This document shows positions 49,755 to 60,566 of a stretch of 64,000 bases of DNA, in pieces (position 1 is the first letter of the stretch; each line of letters begins with the position of its first letter). The position numbers and the translations under genes are program-made. The stretch covers positions 3,100,001 to 3,164,000 of the forward strand of contig NC_056758.1 of assembly GCF_018687715.1 (NCBI RefSeq), read 5' to 3'. This DNA comes from Carya illinoinensis (Eukaryota > Streptophyta > Magnoliopsida > Fagales > Juglandaceae). The notes under the pieces are model-generated. The model saw nothing but the letters and a program-made list of their open reading frames with translations. It ran no database searches and had not been told where the DNA came from.

Positions 49755-50094
49755 TGTTGTGCTTCATTCCTGTCCGAAAATCACACAAGACAATTTTAAA
49801 GTGGTTCAGCAAATTGCTTACGTCTGCTGGAGCCTCTTTTATAGAATTTGTACGAGATTTACAAAACACTCTACAAAATTCTATTTCTTTCTCTCACGTC
49901 CCTCTTTCTCTCTTCACCCATTTCCTCCTCTGCAGATCAGAACTCTCCTATTTATAGGAGGAGTTCTCCTCAACAAGCTGCTAATTTCGGTGCAGCAAAT
50001 TGCTGCTAAAAATATGGGAGGCGCCTAATAAAAACAAAGCATCGAACGGTGCATGTGCGTTCGGTGCAACAGGCCACTTGGGTGGCTTTCAATA
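49755..50094 (-). repeat. 3' LTR of the Copia element at 49.8-55.1 kb
   Basis: 340 bp. Contains the palindromic CTCCTATTTATAGGAGG segment (a TATA-like TATAAATA on the minus strand). Confidence 0.92.
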
Positions 50095-50220
50095 ATCACC
50101 TCCTCCACCCAAGTGTGCCATACCATGCTGCTTGCAAATTGATTCATTCTTCAAATGAATACATCTCTTTGACATGAGAGACTTCTGTTATCGAATACAC
50201 TCCAATGCACCCGACGGTGC

Positions 50221-53200
50221 TCAGCAGTGTACAATACTGATCAAGCCCAAACAGTGTTGGAACTTGATCCCTGTGACAACCTTCATCAACATATCTGCTG
50301 GATTGTCTTCAGTGCCAATCTTCTGAAGTTTGATGTCATCTTCTTCTAATATTTCACGTATAAAGTGAAATCGGACATCTATATGTTTTGTTAAAGAGTG
50401 ATAAACTTGATTCTTGACCAAATGGATTGCACTTTGACTGTCATAGTAAACAGTAACCTTTTGCTGCTCCAAGCCCAAATCTGTTACCAATCCTTGTAAC
50501 CAAATAGCTTCTTTCACGGCTTCTGTTATAGCCATGTATTCAGCCTCAGTTGATGATAGTGCAATTGTCGACTGCAGAGTTGATCGCCAACTAACTGGTC
50601 CTCCAGCCATAGTGAACACGTATCCAGTTGTTGATCGGCGTTTGTCAAGATCACCTGCATAGTCTGAGTCAACATATCCAGTTACTAGACTATATTCACT
50701 CTTCTCGAACTTCAAACCAACATCTACGATCCTAGTAATATACCGTAGAATCCACTTAGCCACATGCCAATGAACCTTTCCAGGATTATGCATATAGCGA
50801 CTAACTAAGCTAACGGCTTGGGAGATATCAGGTCGTGTACACACCATGACATACATTAAGCTTCCAACAACACTTGCATATGGGACATTCCTCATGTAGT
50901 CCCGCTCTTCATCAGTTTTAGGAGACTGCAATGCACTAAACTTGAAATATGAGGCCATAGGAGTCCTCACTGGCTTCGTCTTCGAGTCGATGTTGAAGCA
51001 TTGCAGTATTCTCTTTAGATACTGCTTCTGAGTAAAGTGAACTGTACCTTTCACCCTATCTCTGCTGATCTCCATCCCCAGTATTCTTCGTGCTTCTCCC
51101 AGATCTTTCATTTCAAACTCATTACTTAACTGAGTTTTTAAACAATCTATCTCCCCCTTACTTTTACATGCAATTAACATATCATCTACATATAAAAGCA
51201 AATAAATGAAAGATCCATTTGCAAGTTTTCTGAAATATACACAATGATCGTATTGGCAACGAGTGTATTTCAGATCCATCATAAAGCGGTCAAACCGCTT
51301 ATACCATTGCCGAGGTGACTGCTTCAAGTCATAGAGAGACTTCTTCAGACTGCATACCCAATTTTCTTTGCCAGCTTCTTTGAATCCTTCTGGTTGAGAC
51401 AGATAAATCTCCTCTTCCAGATCACCAAGTAAGAAAGCTGTCTTTACATCAAGCTGTGCTAACTCAAGATCATATTGTGCAATCAAAGCTAGCAATATCC
51501 GAATGGATGAATGCTTCACAACAGGAGAGAATACTTCATTGTAGTCAATTCCCTCTGTCTGAGCGTAGCCCTTGGCTACCAACCTAGCTTTGTATCACAC
51601 TCCATTTTTAGCAGCTTGATCATCTTTCTGATTGAAGATCCACTTACAGCCAATTACCTTCTTTCCTTTTGGAAGCGGCACAAGCTCCCAAGTCTGGTTC
51701 TGGTGAAGAGACTGCATCTCTTCATTCATCGCCTTTGTCCATTCAACTTGTTCACTGGACTGTACGGCTTCTCTGTAAGTGGTTGGGATCTCACCCCCTT
51801 CAACTGGTAATGCATATGTCACATAGTCTGCATAACGTGTTGGTACACGTTTCTCCCGTCTCGATCTGTTGGTTGCTATTGATTCGGGTTGACATAGAGG
51901 TACTGTGACTGGATTATCAGTCTCATCTTGTCCATGCTTTCTCAACTTCTTTGAAGTAATAAACTCCACATTCTGCGAATCATCTGATGTTTCGCCATCA
52001 CTGCTGCCTTCACTGGAATCTTTATGCTTATGTGACTTAAGTATCTCAGATTCGTTGAATGTAACATCTCTACTGATGATTACCTTTTTGGACTCTATAC
52101 ACCAGAGTCTATACCCTTTTACACCAGTACTAAAGCCCAAGAATTTTGCTTTCTTGGCTCTAGGATCAAACTTACTTTATTTAGCATGATAGTAAGCAGG
52201 ACATCCGAAAATGTGTAAAAAGTCATAATCAGTAGCATGTTTACCTCTCCACATTTCAATGGGTATCTTCCCATCATTGGCAGCTGCGGGTGGTCGGTTG
52301 ATGAGGTGGCAGGCATATGTCACAGCTTCAGCCCAAAATTTCTTACTGAGTCCAGCATTCAGCAACATACATCGCACTTTCTCTAATAAAGTACGATTCA
52401 TTTATTCTGCCACACCGTTCTGCTGCGGTGTACCTCGTACCGTGAAATGTTTGACAATTCCCTCTTTCCGGCATACTTCCATGAAGGGGTCTGAAGTGTA
52501 CTCACCTCCATTATTAGATTTGAGCTGCTTGATCTTCCTACCAGTTTGAGTCTCGACCATTTTCTTCCAATCAAGGAAGATTTTCAGCACTTCATCTTTA
52601 TTCTTCATCATATACACCCACACACGACGAGAATAATCATCAACAAAAGTTACAAACCAATGTTTGCCTCCCAAAGATGCATTTTGGGTAGGTCCCCAAA
52701 CATCAGAGTGCACATAGTCAAGTATTCCCTGTGTATTGTATACTGCGGTTCCAAATTTGATTCGCCTCTGCTTCCTCAATACACAGTGCTCACAAAAAGA
52801 TAGTTTACCAGTCTTGGCACCTTTGAGTAAGCCTTGCTTCACCAGTGTTCGCAAAGCTTTTTCTCCTGCGTGTCCCATATGCATATGCCAAAGACTGGTG
52901 GTGTCGGCATCAGTCTCATCTAGCTTCTCACAGCCTGTGGAAGCTCTTCCATCAATAGTACTTCCCTGCAAGAAGTACAAGTTTCCTCGCCTTAAACCCT
53001 TCATTGCCACCTGAACTCCCATTAGTACTTTGAGAGTTTCATCTTCAATGATGATTCTGAATCCCTTTAAATCCAGAGATCCCAGTGAGATGAGATTTTT
53101 CCACAAGTCCGGAACATACCGAACTTCTGTTAGAGTCTTGACGCTACCATCATGCAGCTTTAACCGAATGCTACCTATTCCCTGAGTCTTACAGGCACTG

Positions 53201-53528
53201 TCATTGCCCATAAGTACTACTCCTCCCTCGATCTTTATGAAGTTAGTAAACCAGTCCCGATTGGGACACATGTGATAGGTACATCCGGAATCCATAATCC
53301 ATTCATCGGAATGACAAATGGATGATGAACTTATCAAGAAAAAATCCGAATCATCATCTCTGTCCACGACATTGGCTGTAGAGGGTTGATTTTGCTATTG
53401 TCCCTTTCGGTTGGGACAATCCTTCCTCCAGTGTCCTTTGTTGTGATAAAAGGAACACTCATCTCTGGCGAGTTTTCTGCCGACTGATGAACCACGTGAT
53501 GTGGCCCGGGTTTTTGATTAAAAACCAT
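50221..53528 (-). pseudogene. Copia pol (TNT1-94-like), nearly full length with stops
   Basis: From right to left on the minus strand: zinc-knuckle remnant CSFYHNKGHWRKDC (the second Cys appears as Tyr), protease WIMDSGCTYHMC (about 53300), GAG-pre-integrase LWHMHMGHAG, integrase HSDVWGPT and KSNNGGEYTS (the central catalytic Asp is Asn), PQQNGVAE then TGA (about 52400), RT KARLVAKGYAQTEGIDY, TAFLLGDLEEEIYL, YVDDMLIACKSKG (about 51170), and RNase H STEAEYMAI and TKHIDVRFHF ending at 50221. Stops occur at about 53520, 53394, 52400, 52177 and 51594, several of them CGA-to-TGA type. All domains are present and in order. Confidence 0.9.
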
Positions 53529-54189
53529 TCTTCTTTCTGGGATACCTTGACTGCGGTCTCCCTCTTGTTGTTAAAGTTTCATTTGATGTATCTTGCTGTA
53601 CCTGCTTATCCTTTCTCCGGTACTCATTGCTAATTAAAGAACTAGATACATCGTCAAAACTAATACTTTCCTTCTCATACAGTAGAGTAGTAATTCAATG
53701 CTCATATGTATCGGGCAAGGAATTTAACAAAAGTAAAGCTTTATCTTCATCTTCGATTTCAACATCCAAGTTTAACAAATCAGCAAGAATTTGGTTGTAA
53801 CTATTCAGATGTTCAGACATAGAAATACCTTCACGAAATTGGAATCTGAAGAGCTTCTTCTTCAAGTGCAAACGGCTCTCAATGCTCTTCTTCATGAGCT
53901 TATCCTCCAATTTCTGCCAAAGTACCCTAGCATTTGTCTCTCTCATGGAAAAATACTTTTGTTCTTTGGTAAGGCATAATCGGATTGTACTACAAGCTCG
54001 AGTATTAAGCTTCTTCCAATCTTGATCAGTCATATCATCTGGCTTTCCTCCCAACGCAATATCCAACTCTTGTTGGATCAAAACGTCCATGACTTCACAC
54101 TGCCACACCGAAGTTGCTTGTTCCATCGAACTTCTCAACTTAAAACTTGGCATTTGATACAGTGGACTGACGCCCGGAGCTACTAGCAT
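53529..54189 (-). pseudogene. Copia gag, C-terminal stop
   Basis: ATG at 54189 (MLVAPGVSPLYQMPSFKL). The UBN2-type gag body includes WQCEVMDVLIQQELDIALGG, LCLTKEQKYF and LWQKLEDKLMKKSIESRLHL. TGA at about 53695 after LPDTYEH, then ITTLLYEKES continues in frame. A frameshift near the start scrambles the usual FDGTSNFGVW motif. Confidence 0.85.
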
Positions 54190-54384
54190 TTTCAGAGCTC
54201 CTATCTCTTCCAGATCTTTCCATTTGAATTTAGAAAATTTAGACTCAAAATTTCAAAATTCTAACCGTACAGATGAGTCTGGAATGATCCAAATAGTTGA
54301 AAAGTACTATTTGATCGTTGAAATCGAACTCCAGATGGCTTAGATCAAGCCCAAAATGGATCTGAAAAATGGATGGTTCTGATC

Positions 54385-54645
54385 TGTCTGGCGCGTGGGC
54401 ACGTGTATTACACGCGCTGCAGCAGCTGTGTGCGAGTGGGGGCGCGTGAGACACATGTATTACACGCACTGAACCAGTGTAGGGCGCGTGGGGGCGCGTG
54501 GGGAGCTTGTTCTTCACGCGTCTTCAACCTTTGGAGCGCGTGGGGGCACGTGGGCGCGTGTGGCTCAGTCGTCTTCTTCCTGCGATGCACGTGGGGGCGC
54601 ATGAATTACAGCAGATGGACGCGTTGACCTTCTAGGGGCGCGTGT
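54385..54645 (-). repeat. GC-rich GGCGCGTG repeat in the Copia leader
   Basis: Repeated GGGGGCGCGTG / GGCACGTG / CACGCG strings separated by about 35-50 bp, markedly GC-rich against AT-rich surroundings. It lies in the untranslated leader between the primer site and gag (element orientation). Confidence 0.75.
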
Positions 54646-54784
54646 GAGCTCTTTCGACCTCCGTTTTTGATTCCGTTTGCGGTAACAAATTCGTCTCGAC
54701 GCCAGGAACACCCTGGAGTTGTCAAAAATTAATTTTGAGCAACTTGAATTTTTGGACAGCTCGAACCAGAGCTATGATACCAAT

Positions 54785-55124
54785 TGTTGTGCTTCCTTCC
54801 TGTCTGAAAATCATACAAGACAATTTTAAAGTAGTTCAACAAATTGCTTACGTCCACTGGAGCCTCTTTTATAGAATTTGTACGAGATTTACAAAACACT
54901 CTACAAAATTCTATTTCTCTCTCTCACGTCCCTCTTTCTCTCTTCACCCACTGCCTCCTCTGCAGATCAGAACTCTCCTATTTATAGGAGGAGTTCTCCT
55001 CAACAGACTGCTAATTTCGGTGCAGCAAATTGCTGCTAAAAATGTGGGAGGTGCCTAATAAAAACAAAGCACCGAACGATGCATGTGCGTTCGGTGCAGC
55101 AGGCCACTTGGGTGGCTTTCAACA
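54785..55124 (-). repeat. 5' LTR of the Copia element at 49.8-55.1 kb
   Basis: 340 bp, adjacent to the primer-binding site on the minus strand. Confidence 0.92.
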
Positions 55125-55375
55125 GTTTCATAAGAAAGTGTGGAGACGACAAGTTTCATGGTGATTTTATCACGCCGCTTAACAAGAAGAAGGGCATTCT
55201 TGTTCCGGTTGGACGGGGACTGAGCGTGGAGGAGGTGTTTATGGATGAAGGTTTGATCTGAAATGAAGGCGTACTAGGATTTGCAAACGCACTTGAATCA
55301 CGATAGGGATATAACAGGCAGCCATAGCAGAATCTGTAACAATAAGTCTTCTGGAAAGTGGTTGTTCATCACCAT

Positions 55376-55619
55376 TGTAATTTATTTACTTGATTGCAAG
55401 ATTGACTGGCTTGCGCAATATGAAGCATGAGTATATATGTACGTCTTCTTATTATAAAGCCAAGAGGTGTGAAAAGCTAATGAGAAGTTGGCGAAATAAA
55501 TGTGCAAAATCACCCAACGTTAATGTTGTTTATGCGCTCATAAAGGCTTTAATTCCCTCGAAATCTTCTTTCTTTTCATGAATATATTTGTTGCTAATTA
55601 TCATGCACATATACATATA
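55376..55619 (-). repeat. 5' flank of F-box copy 2
   Basis: Duplicate of 36164-36414. Homology ends exactly where the next retrotransposon LTR begins (55624). Confidence 0.85.
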
Positions 55620-55623
55620 GTAG

Positions 55624-56276
55624 TGTTGGGAATGGACCAAATAAACAAAGGTTAAATTGAAGTAAATAATAGCAAAAGCAACAAAATAAACAACAATCCC
55701 ACAAAGAACACCAAGATTTAAGTGGTTCAGCTCAATGTGAGCCTACGTCCACTGTCGGGGTCGGTTTCAATGATTTCACTATGAACAAAGATGGAGTACA
55801 AGAGTATTGATCACAAAATCCTCAATCCTAAAGCCCCAATACACTTAATGGACTCTTAGGATTGTATACAAAAGGATTCTCAAAACTCTCTCTTTCTTGG
55901 CTGCTGAACACACCTCAAAATGAAGAGAAAATGATATATTTATAGGACACGGCGCTAATTTAGAACATTCGCTCGAGCGAATGTCGAGCGAAGTGTCGAG
56001 CGCACGTTAGGGTCACTTTCTCGCTCGAGCGGACAGTCGAGCGGAGGTCGAGCGGAACTCTCTGGAAGATTTCGCTCGAGCAGACAGTCGAGCGAAGGTC
56101 GAGCGGAACTCTCTAGATGAGTTCGCTTGAGCGGACTGTCGAGCGGAGGGTCGAGCTAACCTTAGGTCGAGCCAGGGTCGAGCCACAGTCGAGCCAGGGT
56201 TAAGCCAGGGTCAAGCAACAGTCAAGCCAAGCCCCAAAAAATACATTTTCAGCAGGAAATCAAGCCAAACTCAACA
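55624..56276 (-). repeat. LTR with GTCGAGCG-rich minisatellite
   Basis: 653 bp. Between about 55965 and 56240 it holds many GTCGAGC(G/C) repeats around CGCTCGAGCG palindromes, degenerating to GGTCGAGCCA and GTCAAGC units. 3' LTR in element orientation. Confidence 0.8.
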
Positions 56277-56294
56277 AATCTCCACCTTGGCTTG

Positions 56295-57466
56295 TGAAAA
56301 AGCAATGGTTCTACCCAACACTACACCTAGAGGGGGGGTGAATAGGTGTAATCCAATTTTTATGGCCTTTTGAAAATTAGACAAACAAGCAGTTAATAAA
56401 TGAATCAAATAACACAAATAATCAACACATGATTTTGATCACGGAGTGGAAACTCATTTGAAAAACATCTTCAAAATCTAAACCCACTCCGGGTGTAAGA
56501 CACCACCTCAAATCTACTATAGAAATTTTAGTTTATTACAACCAATTTAGATTCACTCACAAAACCTTTGTAGTAGCTAAACTTGGCTTGCAACACCACG
56601 AGTGACCCACTCGATCTCTACACGCATGTAGTGTCGGAACTCCGACCTTCCTATAGCTTTCCACGAGAACCTCTCGATCTCTGCATCAACGGCAGCTCCA
56701 GACTCTTCTGGCCAACAAAAATGTCCACTTCAATGGACTCAAGTAAGAGTTGATTTTGAATGTGTTGTGGTGGAGAAATGTTTATCCAAGAGAGAATCAA
56801 CCAAATGGGGGAGAGTTTGCTCTAAGAAGTTCTAGGAAGCCCTTAGGGTTTTTTCTCTGATTCTCCACCCCTAGAACAAAAGTTAAGCTGTTCTATTTAT
56901 ATTTCCCATCAAATGAGGCGTTCAAAACCCTACATTGTAAGTGATTTGGAATATTGGCTCGAGTGAAGTATCGAGCAAAGATCGAGCGCCACAATCTGCC
57001 TAAGTTCGCTCGAGCGCCCTGTCGAGCGAGTATCGAGCGGTTGACTCCGCCTGAGTTCGCTCGAGCTCAGTGTCAAGCGAGGGTCGAGCGACACACTCTG
57101 CCTGGGTTCACTCGAGCTCAGTGTCGAGCGAGAGTCGAGCGGTTGAATCTGCCTGAGTTCGCTTGAGCTCAGTGTCGAGCAAGGGTCAAGCGACACACTC
57201 TGCCTGGGTTCGCTTAAGCTCAGTGTCGAGCGAGGGTCGAGCGGTTGAATCTGCCTGAGTTCGCTCAAGTTGCATGTCGAGCGAGGGTTGAGCAGTGCAA
57301 TCTACCCAAGTTCGCTCGAGCGCTCTGTCGAGCGAGGGTCAAGCGAAGTCACTTTCTTTTGACCAATAACGAGCACTTCAAGCCTTTCCGTAACAACACT
57401 TGTTACAACACTATTTTACACAGGTTTTCACAAGAATATGCCAATACGCTCATTTTTCCCTCAACA
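56295..57466 (-). repeat. LTR of the chimeric element with seven 51-bp units
   Basis: 1,172 bp. 51-bp units starting GTTCGCTCGAGC at 57004, 57055, 57106, 57157, 57208, 57259 and 57310, each with GTCGAGCG(A) twice. Confidence 0.9.
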
Positions 57467-58299
57467 CGAAGAGGCTGTGGAGTTGTGTGAGCACGACTCA
57501 GCTGGACCGTCCTACAACCAATAGGAACCTTAAGTGCAATTCTAGGCTCCTGAGGATGTAAAGCAACAGACTGGGAGAGGGCCAGGCGGGTGATTAGACA
57601 CGGTAAGGGAAAACCAGTCTGTGTTTTGGAGGACCGATACGCCTCAATAATAACCCGACACAAAAGACTTCCTAGATCAATGGAGACACCATTGATCAAG
57701 GCATACAACAGAATGGCACGGTCAAGACCCACATCACTATTATGACCAGTAGGATCTAAGTTCGTAAGAACAATCCTACTGAGAATGAGGTGATCAGGGG
57801 TAAAAAGAGCAGTTGAAATAGGGGTTGTCCCTTCCCAACTACTAGGTCGTCCATAAAGACAACTAGCAATGACTTGTGGACTGGGAGGAGATGTCCGTGA
57901 GTAGGGAAACTCGGGATAGGACACACGAGGGGCATTTAGCAGAGTCGCTATCATGCCCGGAGTTACTCGAAAAATAACGTTCCGGAGACTGACTTCAAAT
58001 GAGTCATCAATAGACACGTCATGAATGTTGGAGTAAAACTCCCTAACCAACTCCACAGAAGGAGTGGGATGACCAGTGGTCAATACTTGTCACTGACGAG
58101 ACTAAAAAATGCGGGGAATGATAGTCACGGTAAGCTCACCTAAAGCCATTTCACGCTCGACTATGGGGTTACGATGCGAGAAGTTCTGAGAATACAACTC
58201 CTGGGCTCGGGCACTACGGAAGTGAGCTTGAGCGGGTGCAGGGGGGTTTTGGCAAGGACGAACACGTCGAGACAAGGTTTCAGCTGTAGACAGAGTCAA
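57403..58299 (-). pseudogene. Putative plant transposon protein ORF (PF20167-like), interrupted
   Basis: Two minus-strand frames separated by stops: 58299-58102 (ARAQELYSQNFSHRNPIVE) and 58083-57403 (VELVREFYSNIHD, VTPGMIATLLNAPRVSYPEF, SIDLGSLLCRVIIEAYR, PLPCLITRLALS). The order and spacing resemble the plant domain named 'putative plant transposon protein', found in many retroelement-derived ORFs of unknown function. Stops lie between RIF and QVLTTGHP. The C-terminus reads into the 3' LTR, ending at 57403. The family call is from pattern memory. Confidence 0.55.
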
Positions 58300-59920
58300 T
58301 GACGTTAGAGAAGGCTAAGGCAATGTAAAGACGTGATGAATGCATGCCAACCATGCTGACACAACAATGCCAACTCATGTGCATGACCAACATGCATGCT
58401 AATGCCAACCCATGTGCATGACACATATGCAATGACAACCCACATGCAAGCCAATGCCACTTCTAAACTAAAATACCTTCAAACCCAATGCAATCCTAGT
58501 TAAACGATGTCCCAAACCTAGGATAAACATGAAATAGATATGGGGACAATGCTATGCCAATGCATGATGAAAAAGAAAATACACACTTCATTTAGGCATT
58601 TTATCGAACACTCGGAGTGCATCCAAATGGGAAACTCGAGCATAAGCCCATGTGAGTTCCAAAAACCTCCTAAATACACTCAAAAACCCAACAATGACTC
58701 CACAAGAGCCTCAATAAACCAAAAGAAATGGAAAACAACCGAAGAAATATCTCAAAAACTGAATCCGAAACCCATATGCATAACACATGGAAAACACCCA
58801 AAATAAAAGCACCAAATCATGAAAATACAAAAGAGAAAGGGCTTTACCTTGATTTGGAGATGATTTCGGAAGGAAAGCACACGATTAAATGAAGAAATTT
58901 GAGAAAAGAAGGAAGAAAATCTCACGGGAGGGGGAAAAACTGGAAAAAGGCCACTGTGCTCGAGCGGCGCTCGAGTTTTATAACAGGCGTTCGCTCGAGC
59001 GAACTTAAAACCCTCGAGCGGCTGTCAAGCGGTTTTCGCTCTAGTGGAGTCGAGCGAGACCACCAGAAAAGCACATTTTGCCCAGTTTTGAAGCATACAA
59101 CACTCACATGACTTGGATAAATACTGAGAATGTCAATTTTCACACCAAGAGTACATATCAAATGTATAGGAGCATCATATTCCCATAAAATACGCAGGTA
59201 AAAATACAAAGTATCACAAGTAATATAGACGTGTGTGTTTAAAGTGGTCCTTGCTCAATCAAGAAATTTCAACCATAAGGCGTGAGCTGGGTTGGGTTGA
59301 ACATGAAATCATAAGTGCTTGGGAAGCTCATTCAAGACATAGAAAGTCAAACCCAATGCTGCTAGGACCTAAATCTTTTTGTTTAAATACTTATTTCAGT
59401 ATGTTCAAGAAAACAGAAAATTTATTCTATTTTTCACTCCCTTTTTTCTATTACAACTTCACTTTTTCTTTTCCTTTTAAGATACATATTTTTGCACAAA
59501 CGAACCATGATGAGGTCATCTAGCCCGTGGTCAATTCTGTATGAAGGTAGAGCTTCCTACCACTTTTGATTGCCTCCCCAATAAACTCACAAGTGGTGAA
59601 ATGTCAATTGACCGAGTTTGGAGTGAAGTGTGTGATGCCAGTCACAGATTACAAGAGATACTCATATTCCAAACCTTTGTAAAACATAGGTATATGATAC
59701 AAATCTCAAAAGGCACATGCACCTAGATTTTAGAATTAACAACCCCACTATTATATAGCGCAATCATGGAGTGCATGTAGGGGTAGCAATCAATGATAAT
59801 GAAACTAAACAACTACCAAATACAACCCAAACATCAACAAAAAAAAAAAAAAATGAAAGTGCATGAAAAGCATGTAATGCATGTTATGTATGATTCAGGG
59901 CTTATGTCAAAGCACAAATC
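58300..59920 (-). other. Non-coding filler of the chimeric element
   Basis: No supported gene. Contains a CATGCATGCCAA / CCAACCCATGTGCATGAC repeat near 58330-58460, a CTCGAGCG-rich block at about 58958-59065 and an A-tract at 59840-59853. Confidence 0.5.
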
Positions 59921-60566
59921 CCAATTGACATGACCCACACACAGGAGTCTCCACTTTACCCAGCTCAGGCAACCCTATCACCATATCTTTCTTGGCAATC
60001 TTGGACAGATTTTTATGATTCACATGTCCAAGTCTTTAGTGCCACAAGTCTGTTGCCTCACTCTTAGCACTGCTGCAACTATATTGAAAATTAGGAGTGA
60101 TGCCATAACAATTATCAGATGTCCTCATTCCCTGCATCATGCAGTTTCCATCATTATCTGAAATAATGCATTTTTCTTTTAAGAAGCGAACCTCAGCACC
60201 ATTGTCACACATTTGACTTATGCTGAGGAGATTTGCTTTTAATCCATCAACAAACAGTACTTCCCTCAAGACGGGTAGTCCAGGTATATCAATTTCACAT
60301 TTTTCAATTATATCAGCTTTTCCACCATCTCCAAAAGTTACTGTTCCACACTTGTATTCCTCAACAGTTTTAAACAAACTTCTATCACCTGACATGTGAC
60401 GTGAGCATCCGCTATCAAGGTACCACACATATGTGTCTCTAGGCTTTAGAGCAATGTGTGCCACATGACATGTGTTTCTTTCTCCAGTTCTGACCCACAT
60501 CTTTCTAACTTTTGGAGAACCACCCTTTTTGGTAGTTGACAGTTGGTCTAACTTGACATTCAGCAT
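59921..60566 (-). pseudogene. Copia protease and GAG-pre-integrase segment
   Basis: Minus strand: WYLDSGCSRHMSGDRSLF (protease with intact D-S-G, about 60410), VTFGDGGKADI, LLSISQMCDNGAEVRF, then LWH, a TAA, and RLGHVNHKNLSKIAKKD with VCGSCQLG, where homology ends at about 59921. The break falls at the start of the integrase core. Confidence 0.8.

Larger units (their letters stand above)
49750..55129 (-). mobile_element. Copia retrotransposon with TSD GTTTC, inserted in the F-box gene
   Basis: Element 49755-55124 with GTTTC at 49750-49754 and 55125-55129. Both LTRs are exactly 340 bp (49755-50094 and 54785-55124), begin TGTTGTGCTTC and end TTTCAATA / TTTCAACA. I count about 18 differences between them by eye, so the insertion is fairly recent. 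The minus-strand primer site TGGTATCATAGC (54771-54782) is next to the right-hand LTR. 5.37 kb in full, of the TNT1-94 / Tork kind. Confidence 0.93.
48816..55375 (-). pseudogene. F-box/FBA gene (SLF/SFB-like candidate) split by a Copia element
   Basis: Minus strand, ATG at 55375 (MVMNNHFPEDLLLQILLWLP). The 5' part (55375-55125) encodes the F-box but has TGA for Arg in SLS-FKCVC and TAG for Trp in CKS-YAF. The Copia element (49755-55124) splits the codons after TLSYET. The 3' part resumes at 49754 with LQVSLAQVPLPSSYSG, MYIVGYCNGLVCLH and LLWNPATKETKVVP, then GFGFDANTHDYKIISHFHLY. A TAG occurs after SVPCHI, and the frame then continues through the FBA end (WLLHEYGVTESWTKLF, ALYDPSTKEMTNL) to a stop at about 48816. 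Total about 390 codons, the usual length for SLF-type proteins. The paralogue at 35.66-36.16 kb is closely related but truncated. No product expected. Confidence 0.78.

Noticed and set aside
51511..52189. Plus-strand frames across the Copia pol region
   Set aside because: Antisense shadows of the minus-strand polyprotein.
56930..57268. 112-codon repetitive Ser-Glu-Leu-Arg frame
   Set aside because: Product of the 51-bp (17-codon) minisatellite in an LTR, open on both strands for that reason.
57004..57360. Regularly spaced repeats resembling a CRISPR array
   Set aside because: Units are contiguous 51-bp minisatellite copies without unique spacers, inside a plant retrotransposon LTR.
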